Assembly: GCF_002891535.1 (NCBI RefSeq)
Contig: NZ_PDZR01000010.1
Span: forward strand, 82,951-146,950
DNA: 64,000 bases
DNA from: Methylocella silvestris
Lineage (GTDB): Bacteria; Pseudomonadota; Alphaproteobacteria; Rhizobiales; Beijerinckiaceae
Direction of reading: 5' to 3'
Shown: positions 37,363 to 47,247 of the stretch, piece after piece
How the letters are laid out: every line of letters starts with the position of its first letter
Numbering within the stretch: position 1 is the first letter of the stretch
Position numbers and translations under genes: made by a program
The notes under the pieces: model-generated
What the model saw: only the letters and a program-made list of their open reading frames with translations
Told to the model about the DNA's origin: nothing
The model's database searches: none

Positions 37363-38199
37363 CTAGACGCCTTCGCCGGACGTCGCCGGCTCGCCCGCGC
37401 GCATTTGCTCCAGCGCCCGCGCGAGCATCCGCAAATCCTGCCAGGCGAGCTTCTTCTGCCCCGGCTGGCGCAGCAGATAGGCCGGGTGAAACAGGGCGAT
37501 CGCGCGGATTGGCGTTCCGCCGCAATCATAGGTCAGCCAGCGGCCGCGTATCCGCGTCATGCTGTCCTTGGCGCCAAGGAGGGTCTGCGCCGAGGGCAGG
37601 CCGAGGCAGACCAGTATTTTGGGGCCGACCAGCTCGATCTGGCGGCGTGTGAACGGCAGACAGGCCGCGGTCTCGATCATCGTCGGGGTGCGGTTTCCGG
37701 GCGGACGCCAGGGCACGACGTTGGAAATATAGACATCGCGCCGGTCGAGACCGATCGCCGCAAGCATCCGGTTTAACAGCTGCCCGGCGCGGCCAACGAA
37801 GGGGACGCCCTGCCGATCCTCGTCGGCGCCGGGCGCTTCGCCGACGAACATGATTTTTGCGCCCGCCTCGCCATCGCCGAACACGAGCTGCGTCGCGGTC
37901 GTCTTGAGGCCGCAGCCTTCGAAGGCGAGAAGCTCCGCGCGCAGCTCTTCGAGGGTCTTCGACGCCGCGGCGGCAGCGCGCGCATCGCGCTCGACAGTTT
38001 CGGCGCCCGCGACTGTCACGGGCGGGCGGGCTGCCGGAGGTTGCGGCGGCTCCTCAATTGCGATCGCAGGCGGCGCGCGATCAGGCTGCGCCGGCGCGGC
38101 CGTGCGGTCGTGCGGAATCTCATCGAGCGCAATGTCGACTCCCATCTCCGCATACCAGCGCAAAAGCGCGATCAGGCTTTCGGCCACTTTGTCTTCCAC
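37363..38199 (-). CDS. Uracil-DNA glycosylase, family 4-like, lacking two Fe-S cysteines
   Basis: The 278-residue protein removes uracil from DNA by family. It has [23 protein letters not shown] (catalytic motif), [11 protein letters not shown] and HPAYLLR. A Pro/Ala-rich segment of about 90 residues precedes the domain. Family 4 enzymes bind a 4Fe-4S cluster through four Cys. Here only two equivalents are seen (Cys96 in FEGCGLK and Cys180 in ETAACLPF); the others are Phe93 and Trp164. Cluster loss is therefore likely, a state I believe is shared by other Rhizobiales proteins. Start ATG at 38199. Confidence 0.88.
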   Translation of the reverse strand: MEDKVAESLIALLRWYAEMGVDIALDEIPHDRTAAPAQPDRAPPAIAIEEPPQPPAARPPVTVAGAETVERDARAAAAASKTLEELRAELLAFEGCGLKTTATQLVFGDGEAGAKIMFVGEAPGADEDRQGVPFVGRAGQLLNRMLAAIGLDRRDVYISNVVPWRPPGNRTPTMIETAACLPFTRRQIELVGPKILVCLGLPSAQTLLGAKDSMTRIRGRWLTYDCGGTPIRAIALFHPAYLLRQPGQKKLAWQDLRMLARALEQMRAGEPATSGEGV

Positions 38200-38364
38200 C
38201 CGAGACGAATTTTCGCGCGCGCGGCGTCGAAAAGACTAATCTCAATTTGTAGAGCATGATTTATAAACGCGCAGATTTTTCGCGAACGGGACGCGGCGGA
38301 ATAGGGTTCGAGCGGGCATAAGACGATGGTTTGGCTGGGCGCAAGATCTTATGACTGAAGGCCG

Positions 38365-40038
38365 ATGAGCAGCGAACTGGCGCAGCCGCGCGAAAGCATG
38401 GATTTCGACGTCGTCATTGTCGGCGGCGGTCCGGCCGGGCTTGCCGCGGCCATCCGGCTGAAACAGCTCCAGCCCGATCTCGCCGTCGTCCTTATTGAAA
38501 AGGGCTCCGAGCTTGGCGCGCATATTTTGTCGGGCGCCATTATCGATCCCGCTCCGCTCGACGCGCTGCTGCCCGGCTGGCGCGAGGACAAGGACCCGCC
38601 GCTGCGCACTGGCGTCAACGCCGATGAATTCTTCTGGCTCACGGAGCGCAGGGCGGTCCGGCTGCCTCATTTTCTGATGCCGAAACTAATGAGCAATCAT
38701 GGCGCCTTCATCGGTTCGCTCGGCAATCTCGTGCGCTGGCTGGGCGCGAAAGCGGAAGCCCTCGGGGTCGATGTCTTTCCGGGCTTCGCCGGCGCCGAGC
38801 TTCTGTTTGGACCAAGGGGCGAGGTTCTTGGCGTCGCGACCGGCGATATGGGGATCGGCCGCGACGGGCTGCCGAAAGACTCATTGACCCGGGGCATCGA
38901 GCTGCGCGGCAAATATGTGCTGATCGCCGAGGGCGCGCATGGCTCGCTGGCAAAAAAACTGATCGCCCATTTCCGCCTTTCGGAGGGGCGCGAGCCGCAG
39001 AAATTCGGCCTCGGCCTCAAGGAGTTGTGGCAGATCGACAAGGCGCTCTGCCGGCCGGGCCTCGCGCGCCATTCCTTCGGCTGGCCGCTCGATGATTCAA
39101 CGGGCGGCGGCTCGTTTCTCTATCATTTCGATGAGGATCACGTTTCGGTCGGCTTCGTCGTCCATCTGAATTACGCCAACCCGACCTTGTCGCCCTTTGA
39201 CGAGTTCCAGCGCTTCAAGACGCATCCTTCCGTCGCGCCGCTGTTCGAGGGCGCGCGCCGTATCTCCTATGGTGCACGGGCGATCACCGAAGGCGGCTGG
39301 CAGTCGGTCCCAAAACTCGCCTTTCCGGGCGGAGCGCTGATCGGTTGCGCAGCCGGCTTCGTCAATGTCCCGCGCATAAAAGGCTCGCACAACGCGATCG
39401 CCTCCGGCGCGCTCGCCGCCGAACATGTCATTGAGGCGCTTGGCCAGGGCCGCGCCAATGACGAATTGAGCGCCTACGAAGCCGCGTGGCGCGGGTCCGT
39501 CATCGGCCGCGATCTCTTCCCGGTGCGCAACGTCAAGCCGCTGTGGTCGAAATTCGGCACGATCAAGGGGATCGGCCTTGGCGGGATCGACATGTGGCTG
39601 AATACGCTCACTGGCCATTCGCCGTTCGGCACGATGGCTCATGGCAAGCCGGATCATGCCTGCCTGAAGCCGCTCGCGGAGGGTCAGCCGCTCGCCTATG
39701 GCAAGCCCGACGGGCGACTGACCTTCGACAGACTGTCCTCGGTGTTTATCTCAAATACCAATCACGAAGAGGATCAGCCGATCCATCTGCGGCTGAAGGA
39801 CCCGTCAATTCCGATCGCCTACAATCTGCCGGTCTATGGCGAACCGGCGCGGCTTTATTGCCCGGCCGGCGTCTATGAATTGACCTATGCGGATGAAGCG
39901 CAAAAGTCCGATCCGCGCTTCGTCATCAACGCGCAGAATTGCGTGCATTGCAAAACCTGCGACATCAAAGACCCCGCGCAGAACATCGACTGGACGCCGC
40001 CCGAGGGCGGCGGCGGCCCGAATTATCCGAATATGTAG
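38365..40038 (+). CDS. Electron transfer flavoprotein-ubiquinone oxidoreductase
   Basis: ETF-QO passes electrons from reduced ETF to ubiquinone in the membrane. The 557-residue protein has the FAD dinucleotide fold (DVVIVGGGPAGLAAAIRL), the GAIIDP segment, the membrane-associated quinone region and a C-terminal 4Fe-4S domain with CPAGVYE and NCVHCKTCDIKDPAQNIDW. Length and motifs match the mitochondrial enzyme. No etfAB lies nearby. Start ATG at 38365. Confidence 0.97.
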   Translation: MSSELAQPRESMDFDVVIVGGGPAGLAAAIRLKQLQPDLAVVLIEKGSELGAHILSGAIIDPAPLDALLPGWREDKDPPLRTGVNADEFFWLTERRAVRLPHFLMPKLMSNHGAFIGSLGNLVRWLGAKAEALGVDVFPGFAGAELLFGPRGEVLGVATGDMGIGRDGLPKDSLTRGIELRGKYVLIAEGAHGSLAKKLIAHFRLSEGREPQKFGLGLKELWQIDKALCRPGLARHSFGWPLDDSTGGGSFLYHFDEDHVSVGFVVHLNYANPTLSPFDEFQRFKTHPSVAPLFEGARRISYGARAITEGGWQSVPKLAFPGGALIGCAAGFVNVPRIKGSHNAIASGALAAEHVIEALGQGRANDELSAYEAAWRGSVIGRDLFPVRNVKPLWSKFGTIKGIGLGGIDMWLNTLTGHSPFGTMAHGKPDHACLKPLAEGQPLAYGKPDGRLTFDRLSSVFISNTNHEEDQPIHLRLKDPSIPIAYNLPVYGEPARLYCPAGVYELTYADEAQKSDPRFVINAQNCVHCKTCDIKDPAQNIDWTPPEGGGGPNYPNM

Positions 40039-40039
40039 T

Positions 40040-41029
40040 TTAGCTGCGCGGCGCTGCGGCGCGCTTCAGCCGGTCGTTGATGGCCTCGCCAATGCCGTGG
40101 CGGGGAATTGGCGCAACCGCGATCGAAACGGGGCCTCTTGAGTCGAGCTCGCGCAGAAAAGCGAACAGATTGGCCGCCGCCTCATCGAGATCCGCCGCGG
40201 GCGACAGATCGAGCGTCGCCGGGCCTTGCGAAAAACGCCCGCCGAAGTCGAGCCCGGCCTCGCCCGGCTCAAGCCTTTCAGCATTAAGCCGCACCAGGGC
40301 GGACGGCGCGTAATGCGAAGCAAGCGCTCCCGGCGCGACGATTTCATGCGAAGCGACGCGCTCGGGCAGGGCGAGGCCGAGCGCTTCCTCGATCAGGGCT
40401 CGGCAGAGCCCGCCCGGGCGTAGCAACTGCGTCGTCTCGCCAAGGCAGGCGATGATGGTCGATTCGACGCCGACGGGGCAGGCGCCGCCGTCGAGAATAA
40501 GATCGACGTCAGGGCCAAGATCCTCTGCGACGTGGCGGGCCGTCACCGGGCTGATGCGCCCGGAGCGGTTGGCGGAGGGGGCGGCGACCGGCAGCCCGGC
40601 CGCGGCGATCAAGGCGAGGGCGTTCTTGTGGGCGGGAATACGCAGCGCAACAGTTTCCCGACCAGCCCGCGCCAGCTCGCAGACCAGGTTGGTCGCCGCG
40701 ACAGGCAGAACAAGCGTCAGCGGACCTGGCCAGAATTTTTCGGCAAGGCGCAGGGCGGCGGCCGAAAAAACGCCGTGCCGGGAGGCCTCTGCAAGGGTCG
40801 CGACATGGGCTATCAGCGGATTAAAGGCCGGGCGGCCCTTCGCCGCGTAAATGCGGGCGACCGCGGCGTTGCTGGAGGCGTCGGCGCCGAGGCCATAGAC
40901 GGTCTCGGTCGGAAAGGCGACGAGTTTTTCCGCGCGAAGAAGCCGGGCTCCTTCGGCGATTCCCGCCGCATTGGCCGGAACGATGCGCGCGGCCGTTCGC
41001 TCGGTCGGCCGGATTGCGGACCCGCTCAC
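40040..41029 (-). CDS. L-threonylcarbamoyladenylate synthase, Sua5 type
   Basis: This enzyme makes threonylcarbamoyl-AMP for t6A37 modification of ANN-decoding tRNAs. The 329-residue protein has a YrdC domain ([61 protein letters not shown]) and a C-terminal Sua5 domain after [10 protein letters not shown], so it is the long Sua5 form rather than TsaC. The GTG at 41029 overlaps the TGA of the HxlR gene by 4 nt (GTGA), which implies coupled translation. Confidence 0.95.
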   Translation of the reverse strand: MSGSAIRPTERTAARIVPANAAGIAEGARLLRAEKLVAFPTETVYGLGADASSNAAVARIYAAKGRPAFNPLIAHVATLAEASRHGVFSAAALRLAEKFWPGPLTLVLPVAATNLVCELARAGRETVALRIPAHKNALALIAAAGLPVAAPSANRSGRISPVTARHVAEDLGPDVDLILDGGACPVGVESTIIACLGETTQLLRPGGLCRALIEEALGLALPERVASHEIVAPGALASHYAPSALVRLNAERLEPGEAGLDFGGRFSQGPATLDLSPAADLDEAAANLFAFLRELDSRGPVSIAVAPIPRHGIGEAINDRLKRAAAPRS

Positions 41030-41433
41030 GGCGAAAACCTCAAGGGCGGCGGGGGGGCGGGCTCGCGCTTGGCGGCTTCATCGAAGCGAAGCCGGGCGTC
41101 TTCGATTGTCTCGAGGTTTTGCAGCGCCCAGCTTCCGAGCGCCTGCACCGGCGCGCGCAACGATTGGCCAAGCGGAGTCAATTCATAATCGACCCGCGGC
41201 GGAACAGTCGGAAAAACGGTGCGGGTCAAAAATCCGTCCCGCTCCAATCCACGAAGCGTGAACGTCAGCATTCGCTGCGAGACGCTGCCGATGCGCCGCC
41301 GCAATTCATTGAAGCGGATCGGGCCGTCGCCCAAGATCATGATGACGAGGATGCTCCATTTATCGCCAATCCGCGCAAGGATCGGCGCGACGCGAGCGCA
41401 TTGCGAGGGAACATGCGCGTGACTGGGTTCCAA
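41026..41433 (-). CDS. HxlR family transcriptional regulator
   Basis: The 135-residue protein is a winged-helix HxlR regulator ([54 protein letters not shown], then [15 protein letters not shown]). A Pro-rich tail follows. The start is TTG at 41433, supported by a strong AAGGAGG 7 nt upstream; no ATG is better placed. It is divergent from azoR and probably represses it through the palindrome at 41481-41499, perhaps with itself. Confidence 0.92.
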   Translation of the reverse strand: MEPSHAHVPSQCARVAPILARIGDKWSILVIMILGDGPIRFNELRRRIGSVSQRMLTFTLRGLERDGFLTRTVFPTVPPRVDYELTPLGQSLRAPVQALGSWALQNLETIEDARLRFDEAAKREPAPPPPLRFSP

Positions 41434-41480
41434 ATCTGTGCCTCCTTGCGCGGTCCCGACAGGATTGCATAGTGCCTTGG

Positions 41481-41499
41481 TTACAAATTTATACTGTAA
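41481..41499. promoter_or_regulatory. Candidate HxlR operator between hxlR-type gene and azoR
   Basis: The palindrome TTACA-AATTTATAC-TGTAA lies 15 nt before azoR and 48 nt before the HxlR start, embedded in an AT-rich stretch that probably holds both promoters. HxlR proteins commonly bind such short arms. Confidence 0.5.
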
Positions 41500-41513
41500 A
41501 AAGGCGTCCGTCC

Positions 41514-42128
41514 ATGAAACTTCTGCACATCGATTCCAGCATCCTTGGCGATCATTCCGTCAGCCGCCAGCTGACGGCGGCGATTGTTACGAGGCTGCAA
41601 GAGGTCACACCCCATCTCGACGTGACGCATCGCGATCTTGCCGCAAATCCGCTGCCGCATCTGTCCGGAGCGCTCCTTGCCGCGAGCGCGCCGGGCGCCC
41701 CCGCATCCGATCCAGCGACGCAGGCCACGCTCGAAGAGAGCGCCGCAATTCTTGCGGAGTTCCTTGCCGCCGATATCGTCGTCCTCGGCGCGCCTATGTA
41801 TAACTTTACGATTTCGAGCCAGCTCAAAGCCTGGATCGACAGGCTGGTCATCGCCGGAAAGACGTTTCGTTATGCCAATGGCGCGGTCGAGGGCCTAGCC
41901 GGCGGCAGGCGCTTGATCATCGCCTCTTCGCGCGGCGGCGTTTTCGAAGCGGGCGCGGCCGCCGCGGCGCTCGACTATCAGGAGACCTATTTGCGGGCGA
42001 TTTTCGGCTTCATTGGGATCGCCGACGTTGAAATCATCCGGGCCGAGGGCCTCTCATTTGGCGAAGACGCGCGCGCCTTGGCCATCAAACGGGCCGGAGA
42101 CGCTATTTTGCAGCTCGAGGCCGCCTGA
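41514..42128 (+). CDS. azoR: FMN-dependent NADH-azoreductase
   Basis: The 204-residue flavodoxin-like protein ([59 protein letters not shown]) reduces azo compounds and quinones with NADH. The PMYNFxIPxxLKxWID-type motif is diagnostic of AzoR. The ATG at 41514 is favoured over the upstream ATG at 41472, which would lie across the putative operator. Divergent from the HxlR-type regulator. Confidence 0.93.
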   Translation: MKLLHIDSSILGDHSVSRQLTAAIVTRLQEVTPHLDVTHRDLAANPLPHLSGALLAASAPGAPASDPATQATLEESAAILAEFLAADIVVLGAPMYNFTISSQLKAWIDRLVIAGKTFRYANGAVEGLAGGRRLIIASSRGGVFEAGAAAAALDYQETYLRAIFGFIGIADVEIIRAEGLSFGEDARALAIKRAGDAILQLEAA

Positions 42129-42139
42129 GCGGGAAGGCC

Positions 42140-43135
42140 CTATTTCGCCAGCACCTCGACGTCACGGTCGAGCGTTGATTCCACCTTGAAATTGGTCTGG
42201 TAAACATTGTTGTCGTGCCGGGCGATCACGACATATTCGCCTTCCGCGAGCACAAGCGAGGGAAAGGCGCCGATCATTTCCCGGATGACGTCGCCGCCAG
42301 GCGTCAGGATCGTGAAAGAGGTGTTGGCGAGGGCCTCGCCCGACGGGCCGCTGACGAGCTTCAGCGTCATCGTCGCGGCGCGGTGACGCAGCGAGGCGTC
42401 GGTCAGTTTTCCGGCCTGCACGCGAAGGTCCGCGTTGATGACGGAATTGGTCGAATTGACCGCCCCCGTGGTTTGCGGATCGAGCAGCGTTGAGACGGCG
42501 TGGTAATTGCCTTCCGGCAGACCGATCGTCTCGCCGGATTTGATATTGGCGACGAGCTTTGCTTCGGAATTGTTGCGCTCGGGCACATAGATCGAGATCT
42601 GCGATTTTGCGGCCGGGAGCGGGGCGTCGCCGAGCATTCCGGTAATCCGCAGCGCGCCCGCGTTGAGCGCGACGCGCTCGCTGACGCCCTTGCCCTCGAT
42701 CGTCACGCGCTTGGTCGCTCCGGCAAGGCCGAAGGCGGCGTGCACAATGAAGGCGCCGTCGGGCAGCGTCAGCGCCGGAGTCGAATCGATCGATTCGGCG
42801 ACGAGCGCATGCGATCCGTCGAGTTCGACGCGCTCGTTGAAGACGCGCCAATGCACGCCGCCGCGCAGCGGCTGCGCGTCCGTCGCACTGAGATAAGCCG
42901 TCAAATGCAGGATATTGCCGGAGTCGGTCTCTGGCTTGGCCGGCGTCTGGCCAGCGGGCAGGCGCAGCGGCGGGATGGCATCGGCGTCGGCCGGAGGAGC
43001 GCCGGAGGGGGCTGCGGAGGGCGCGACTGGCGGAGCCTGCGCGGCGGAGGGCGAAGCAGCGCCAGCCAGCGCCAGAATGGCGAGGCAAAGCAGAGCTGCA
43101 ACCCGCGCGGCGCCCTTTCCCTTAGCTGACCTCAC
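42140..43135 (-). CDS. Exported protein of unknown function
   Basis: The 331-residue product has a signal peptide (ARVAALLCLAILALAGAASP, cleavage near SAAQ), a Pro/Ala-rich linker and a beta-rich body made of repeated units with similar phrases (LALTLPDGAFIVHAAFG, SGETIGLPEGNYHAVST, FPSLVLAEGEYVVIARHDN), which suggests three carboxypeptidase-regulatory-like or Ig-like domains. No enzyme motif is seen. The GTG at 43135 lies 7 nt after the YfhO gene stop; an earlier start would overlap that gene by over 100 nt. The two are surely an operon. Confidence 0.72.
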   Translation of the reverse strand: MRSAKGKGAARVAALLCLAILALAGAASPSAAQAPPVAPSAAPSGAPPADADAIPPLRLPAGQTPAKPETDSGNILHLTAYLSATDAQPLRGGVHWRVFNERVELDGSHALVAESIDSTPALTLPDGAFIVHAAFGLAGATKRVTIEGKGVSERVALNAGALRITGMLGDAPLPAAKSQISIYVPERNNSEAKLVANIKSGETIGLPEGNYHAVSTLLDPQTTGAVNSTNSVINADLRVQAGKLTDASLRHRAATMTLKLVSGPSGEALANTSFTILTPGGDVIREMIGAFPSLVLAEGEYVVIARHDNNVYQTNFKVESTLDRDVEVLAK

Positions 43136-43142
43136 TGGCGCT

Positions 43143-45614
43143 TCACTCTTCCGTCCTGAGCAACACGGCCGATGCGGCGGCCGATAGATTGGCGAGCGAA
43201 AACGGATGGAAGGCAAATTCAACACGATGGCGGCCCGCTGGAATTTCAACGCCGCGAAAGAGCAGGTTGGCCTTCAACACCGGCTGCGGTTTGCCGTCCA
43301 CCCGAACCTCCCAGCCGGGATAGAAAAGATCATGCAGCACGACAAGACCGGCCCGATCGGCAATGGCCTCAAGCGTCACCGCGTTGTCATCATAGCTCGT
43401 GACCTCGACGCGCGAAAGATTGGGCGAGGGCGCTGAGGAAACGGCGTCGTCCGGGAGCGGCAGAAGCTCTTTCAGGCTGGCGAGACTGCTTCGATCGATC
43501 AAGGCTTCATGCGAGGCGTCGAAATCGGGCAAGACCTGCGCCTCGAGGGCCTGGCCGCTATCAACCGCCTTGATCTCGGAGGCGAAATAGGCGCGCGGCG
43601 CAGCTTTACCGAGCTTGTACGCATATATGCCGCCGCCTGAATAGATCAGTGTCGCCTTCGGTCGCGGCACATGGCGCGGCAGGCCTGTCAGGGGCCGGTC
43701 GAGCACGAGATATTCGAGGCCGAGCAGCGCGGCGAGGCGGCATTTATAGCCGCGGAAGGTGCCGGGGAAATGGCGCAGGTTCGGGTCGCCCGAATTGTCG
43801 CCGGGGCCGACCGCGCGTTCATAATCCTCGATGCGCAAGGGATTATAGCCGATGGTGTTCTCAAGCTTAAGCATCATCGAGGCGTTCTGCCACGGCCCCG
43901 GAAGGCCGAGAATTTCCACACGGGGATGATCGCCGTCGCGGGTTTTCGCGGCGATTTCACGGCGGAGCACGGCGACGACCTCTTTTTCCTCCGGCTTCAT
44001 TTCGGCATAGACGCTGTAGCGGCTGGCCGGCTCGGCATTGAGCGGGGAGGCTGCGTTCCGCCATAAAATTTCGCCCGCGCTCGCGAGCACGATGACGCTG
44101 GCTGCGAAGGCGCGGGCGCGGCGTCCGGACGGCGCCGCCAGAAGCGCTGCGCCAGCGGCGGCGATGGTCGCAGAAAGGCCAAGCTGTTGCACGGAGGCCG
44201 AGAGCTGTCCCTCGCGCAGCGAAAAGCCAAGCCCGGCGCCGATCAGCACAGCGATCGCGATCCCTGTCACGGCCGCCGCCGCGACGCCAAGCCAACGCGG
44301 GCCGGCGGGGAAAAGGCCAGGCAGGCCATCCATTTCGTAACGATGCAGCAGATAGCCAGCGGCGAAGGCCAGCCCGATATTCAGGATGAATGTCGCGTCG
44401 GCCGGCCGGCGATAAAGCGAAACCCCCGGAATCCAGTCGAAAGCCACAGAAAACAGCGGCGTATAGCGGCCAAGCGAATAGAGCAGCGCCGCGACGATGA
44501 GGATCAGGAAGAAGCGCCCGCCGCGCGCCATCAGTCGGCCAGCGCCGAAGCCGTGCCAGAACACCAACAGCATCGGAAGAGCGCCGATGAAGAGATAGTC
44601 GACGGCGCGGTCGGTCCAGTCCGCCCTGGACATGGTCGAATAGTCGGGACCCCAATAGTCGTACAGATGATCGAGTGAGCCGAAGAAATTCGGCGCAAGC
44701 AGCGTCATCAAATTGACTGGCGCGAGCGACCCGGCGGCCGCGACGCCGAAGGCGATGCCCGGACGGTTCGACTCATGCAGAAACTGCATCGTCAAAAGCG
44801 CGGGCAGGGCGACGATGGCGAGAAGCGTTGCGCCCGCGAGAACGAATACGCCAAGCCGGTCACGCAAATAGGCGAACGGAGCCCGGGACTGGGCGGCCGC
44901 ATAGACCACCCGGCCGGCGAGAGTCATGTCCATCAAAAAGGCGACCTGATCGCGCCCTAGCGTCATCAAGGCGACCAAAATCCCAAACAGCGCGGCGCGC
45001 CACAGCGCACGGCGCTCGAGCATCGATTCGAGCGCCCAGAACGCCGCCGGGAAGAACGCGTAGGAGATGATCATGCCGGTGTGCTGCAGCCGCGCCGAGG
45101 CGGCGCCGCCAAGCATGAAAATCAGCGCCGCGAGCAGCGCGCCGGCGGGGCGCCACCGCCAACGGCGGCAAAGGCCGACGACGCAGAGCCCGCCGAAGCA
45201 CAGATGCGCCAGGATCACGGCGTCGAACAGACGCATGGAGGCGTCAGGCGCGATCAGCGCGAACAGCGCCATGCTCGGCGTGAACAGCAGGGATTGCGGA
45301 TCGGCGGCCGATGGGTGCCCGGCGAAATGATAGGGGTTCCACAACGGAAACTCGCCATGGCGCAAAGCGTCGGCGAGGAACCGGAACATCGGATAGAAAT
45401 GATTTTTGGAATCCCACGGAACGACCGCGCCCGCGATCAGCCAAAAGGCGAGCGCTGCAGCGAAAAATGCGATAACGGCCGCGAATGCAAAGGCAGTGGT
45501 TCGTCGCGACCAGTCCGGCGCCTCGAGCCCTTCGAGCGCATCGAGAGACCCGCGCTGCGCGCCCCGCCGCCTGAGGGCTGCGGACGGATAGCCAATCGTA
45601 TCGAAGAGTGACAT
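43143..45614 (-). CDS. YfhO-like polytopic membrane protein (putative GT-C glycosyltransferase)
   Basis: The 823-residue protein has about a dozen TM helices over residues 40-500 and a soluble C-terminal domain. Motifs such as PWDSKNHFYPMFRFLADALR, FPLWNPYHFAGHPSAADPQS and YRRPADATFILNIGLAFAAG match YfhO-family proteins, thought to be GT-C type glycosyltransferases for cell-surface polymers; in Gram-positive bacteria YfhO glycosylates lipoteichoic acid. The acidic D in the first loop (PWDSKNH) would fit a GT-C active site. The actual substrate here is unknown. Confidence 0.78.
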   Translation of the reverse strand: MSLFDTIGYPSAALRRRGAQRGSLDALEGLEAPDWSRRTTAFAFAAVIAFFAAALAFWLIAGAVVPWDSKNHFYPMFRFLADALRHGEFPLWNPYHFAGHPSAADPQSLLFTPSMALFALIAPDASMRLFDAVILAHLCFGGLCVVGLCRRWRWRPAGALLAALIFMLGGAASARLQHTGMIISYAFFPAAFWALESMLERRALWRAALFGILVALMTLGRDQVAFLMDMTLAGRVVYAAAQSRAPFAYLRDRLGVFVLAGATLLAIVALPALLTMQFLHESNRPGIAFGVAAAGSLAPVNLMTLLAPNFFGSLDHLYDYWGPDYSTMSRADWTDRAVDYLFIGALPMLLVFWHGFGAGRLMARGGRFFLILIVAALLYSLGRYTPLFSVAFDWIPGVSLYRRPADATFILNIGLAFAAGYLLHRYEMDGLPGLFPAGPRWLGVAAAAVTGIAIAVLIGAGLGFSLREGQLSASVQQLGLSATIAAAGAALLAAPSGRRARAFAASVIVLASAGEILWRNAASPLNAEPASRYSVYAEMKPEEKEVVAVLRREIAAKTRDGDHPRVEILGLPGPWQNASMMLKLENTIGYNPLRIEDYERAVGPGDNSGDPNLRHFPGTFRGYKCRLAALLGLEYLVLDRPLTGLPRHVPRPKATLIYSGGGIYAYKLGKAAPRAYFASEIKAVDSGQALEAQVLPDFDASHEALIDRSSLASLKELLPLPDDAVSSAPSPNLSRVEVTSYDDNAVTLEAIADRAGLVVLHDLFYPGWEVRVDGKPQPVLKANLLFRGVEIPAGRHRVEFAFHPFSLANLSAAASAVLLRTEE

Positions 45615-45925
45615 TGAGGGTCTCGGGAAAGCGGCTGGCGCGGCTTCAGTTAAAGGGATGCGCCGAGAAAATCATCATCATATGCCGCAACTATGCGCAT
45701 TTCATCATTTTATGCGGCATTTTCATGGAGTTTGACAGCGACGTCGACAAATCGGCGGGAGGTGGTCAACTGCGGGAAAAGCATAACAAGCCTTGGATCA
45801 TGCCAAGTTTTCGGACCAGGACAGCGGACAAGGTCTGCGTCTCAAACTCGCGTGCAGACTTGTGTCTTAGGCGGCGGCGGGCTTTCATCGAATGAGTCAT
45901 CTAAGCCGGAATCGATGAACCTCCC
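45615..45925. other. AT-richer intergenic region upstream of the nitroreductase
   Basis: No gene is supported. An inverted repeat ATGCCGCA (45682-45689) / TGCGGCAT (45713-45720) surrounds an AT-rich loop. A short ORF from an ATG at 45725 shows no recognisable family and no codon bias. Promoters of both flanking divergent genes should lie here. Confidence 0.4.
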
Positions 45926-46489
45926 ATGAATGCAATGATTGAAATGCTTAAGGCGCGGCGCTCGGCGCCGCCATTTTCCCTTCAGGGTCCGGGGCCGGAC
46001 GCACAGCAGATCGCAACGCTGCTTTCGATCGCCTCGCGCGTTCCAGATCACGGCAAGCTTGCGCCATGGCGGTTCATCGTGTTTGAAGGAGAGGCGCGCG
46101 AACGCGCCGGCGCGATCATCGCCGAAGTTTTTCGGAGCGCCCATCCCGAGGCTGACGCGAATAGGCTCGAGGTCGAGAAAAACCGGCTGAGCTTCGCCCC
46201 GCTCGTCATCGGCGTCGTCTCACGCGCGGCGACGCACCCGAAAATTCCCGAATGGGAGCAGGTGCTGTCGGCCGGCGCCGCCTGCATGAATCTTGTGGTC
46301 GCCGCCAATGCGATGGGCTTTGCAACCTGCTGGCTCACCGAGTGGTTCGGCTACGACCGCGACGCGTTGTCGCGCCTTGGCCTCGGGCCGGACGAGAAAA
46401 TGGCGGGCTTCGTGCACATCGGCCGCAATGATGCGGAGCGCGAGGATCGCGTCCGCCCGGCGCTTGGCGACATCGTCACGCGATTTTAA
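45926..46489 (+). CDS. Nitroreductase family protein (YdjA-like)
   Basis: The 187-residue FMN-dependent protein has the N-terminal RRSAPPFSLQGPGPDAQQI segment, RVPDHGKLAPWRFIVFEG, EQVLSAGAACMNLVVAANAMGFATCWLTEW and GFVHIGRN, typical of small NAD(P)H nitroreductases of the YdjA group. The physiological substrate is unknown. ATG at 45926. A tandem cupin gene follows after 29 nt on the same strand. Confidence 0.91.
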   Translation: MNAMIEMLKARRSAPPFSLQGPGPDAQQIATLLSIASRVPDHGKLAPWRFIVFEGEARERAGAIIAEVFRSAHPEADANRLEVEKNRLSFAPLVIGVVSRAATHPKIPEWEQVLSAGAACMNLVVAANAMGFATCWLTEWFGYDRDALSRLGLGPDEKMAGFVHIGRNDAEREDRVRPALGDIVTRF

Positions 46490-46518
46490 AATTCGATGCG
46501 CACCCCGGAGATGCTTCA

Positions 46519-47247
46519 GTGTCGCGATCCTTCAAGCCCGTCCTCGAAAAGACACAAAAAACAAGCGTCAACGTCAACTTCTTGAAGCGGCTGATTATCT
46601 TCCCGGATGCCGCGACCTGGACGCCTTCGCCGCAGAAAGGCGTCGAACGGCTGACCCTCGACCTGTTTGGCGACGAGCGGGTCAAGACAACCTACTTCGC
46701 TCGCTTTGCCCCGGGCAGCGCGCTGCCGCGCCATGTCCATGACGGCGGCGAGGAAATCTTCGTGATGGAGGGCGGTTTCCAGGACGAGAACGGCTCTCAT
46801 GGCGCGGGAGAATATCTCAGGGATCCGCGCGGCTCGACACATACGCCGACAAGCGCGGAAGGATGTCTGCTCTTCGTTAAACTTGGCTGCTTTGCGCCTG
46901 GCGATGAGGAGCGCGTGAAGATCGACAGCGCATCCGGCGAATGGCGAAAGGCGCCGGAAGGCTTCGCCATCCAGCCGCTGCATCATTTCGCGGGGGTGAC
47001 GACTTTTCTGGTCCGGCTCGATCCCGGCGCCATCCTTACCCGAATGATCCATCCCCATGGCGAAGAAGCGGTCGTACTTGCGGGCGCGTGCAAGGATGAT
47101 GAAGGGAGCTATGCGAAGGGCAGCTGGATCCGCGACCCTGGCGGTCACCCGCAAAGTCTGATTTCGCCCGGCGGCTGCACGCTTTTTGTCAAAACGGGGC
47201 ACATCGCGGCGGCGGCGGCGGAGGCTGCGCAGCCGGTAGCCGGCTGA
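46519..47247 (+). CDS. Tandem cupin (ChrR-like) protein
   Basis: The 242-residue protein has two related cupin domains. The first has metal-site histidines in LPRHVHDGGEEIFVMEG and a late His in GSTHTP; the second has IHPHGEEAVVLAG and GGHPQS. Both end with a GCxLFVKxG phrase, so an internal duplication is clear. It resembles the anti-sigma/ChrR cupin group, but without the zinc anti-sigma domain. The GTG start at 46519 follows GGAGATGCTTCA. It probably shares a transcript with the nitroreductase and abuts the convergent channel gene (stops adjacent). Confidence 0.82.
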   Translation: MSRSFKPVLEKTQKTSVNVNFLKRLIIFPDAATWTPSPQKGVERLTLDLFGDERVKTTYFARFAPGSALPRHVHDGGEEIFVMEGGFQDENGSHGAGEYLRDPRGSTHTPTSAEGCLLFVKLGCFAPGDEERVKIDSASGEWRKAPEGFAIQPLHHFAGVTTFLVRLDPGAILTRMIHPHGEEAVVLAGACKDDEGSYAKGSWIRDPGGHPQSLISPGGCTLFVKTGHIAAAAAEAAQPVAG

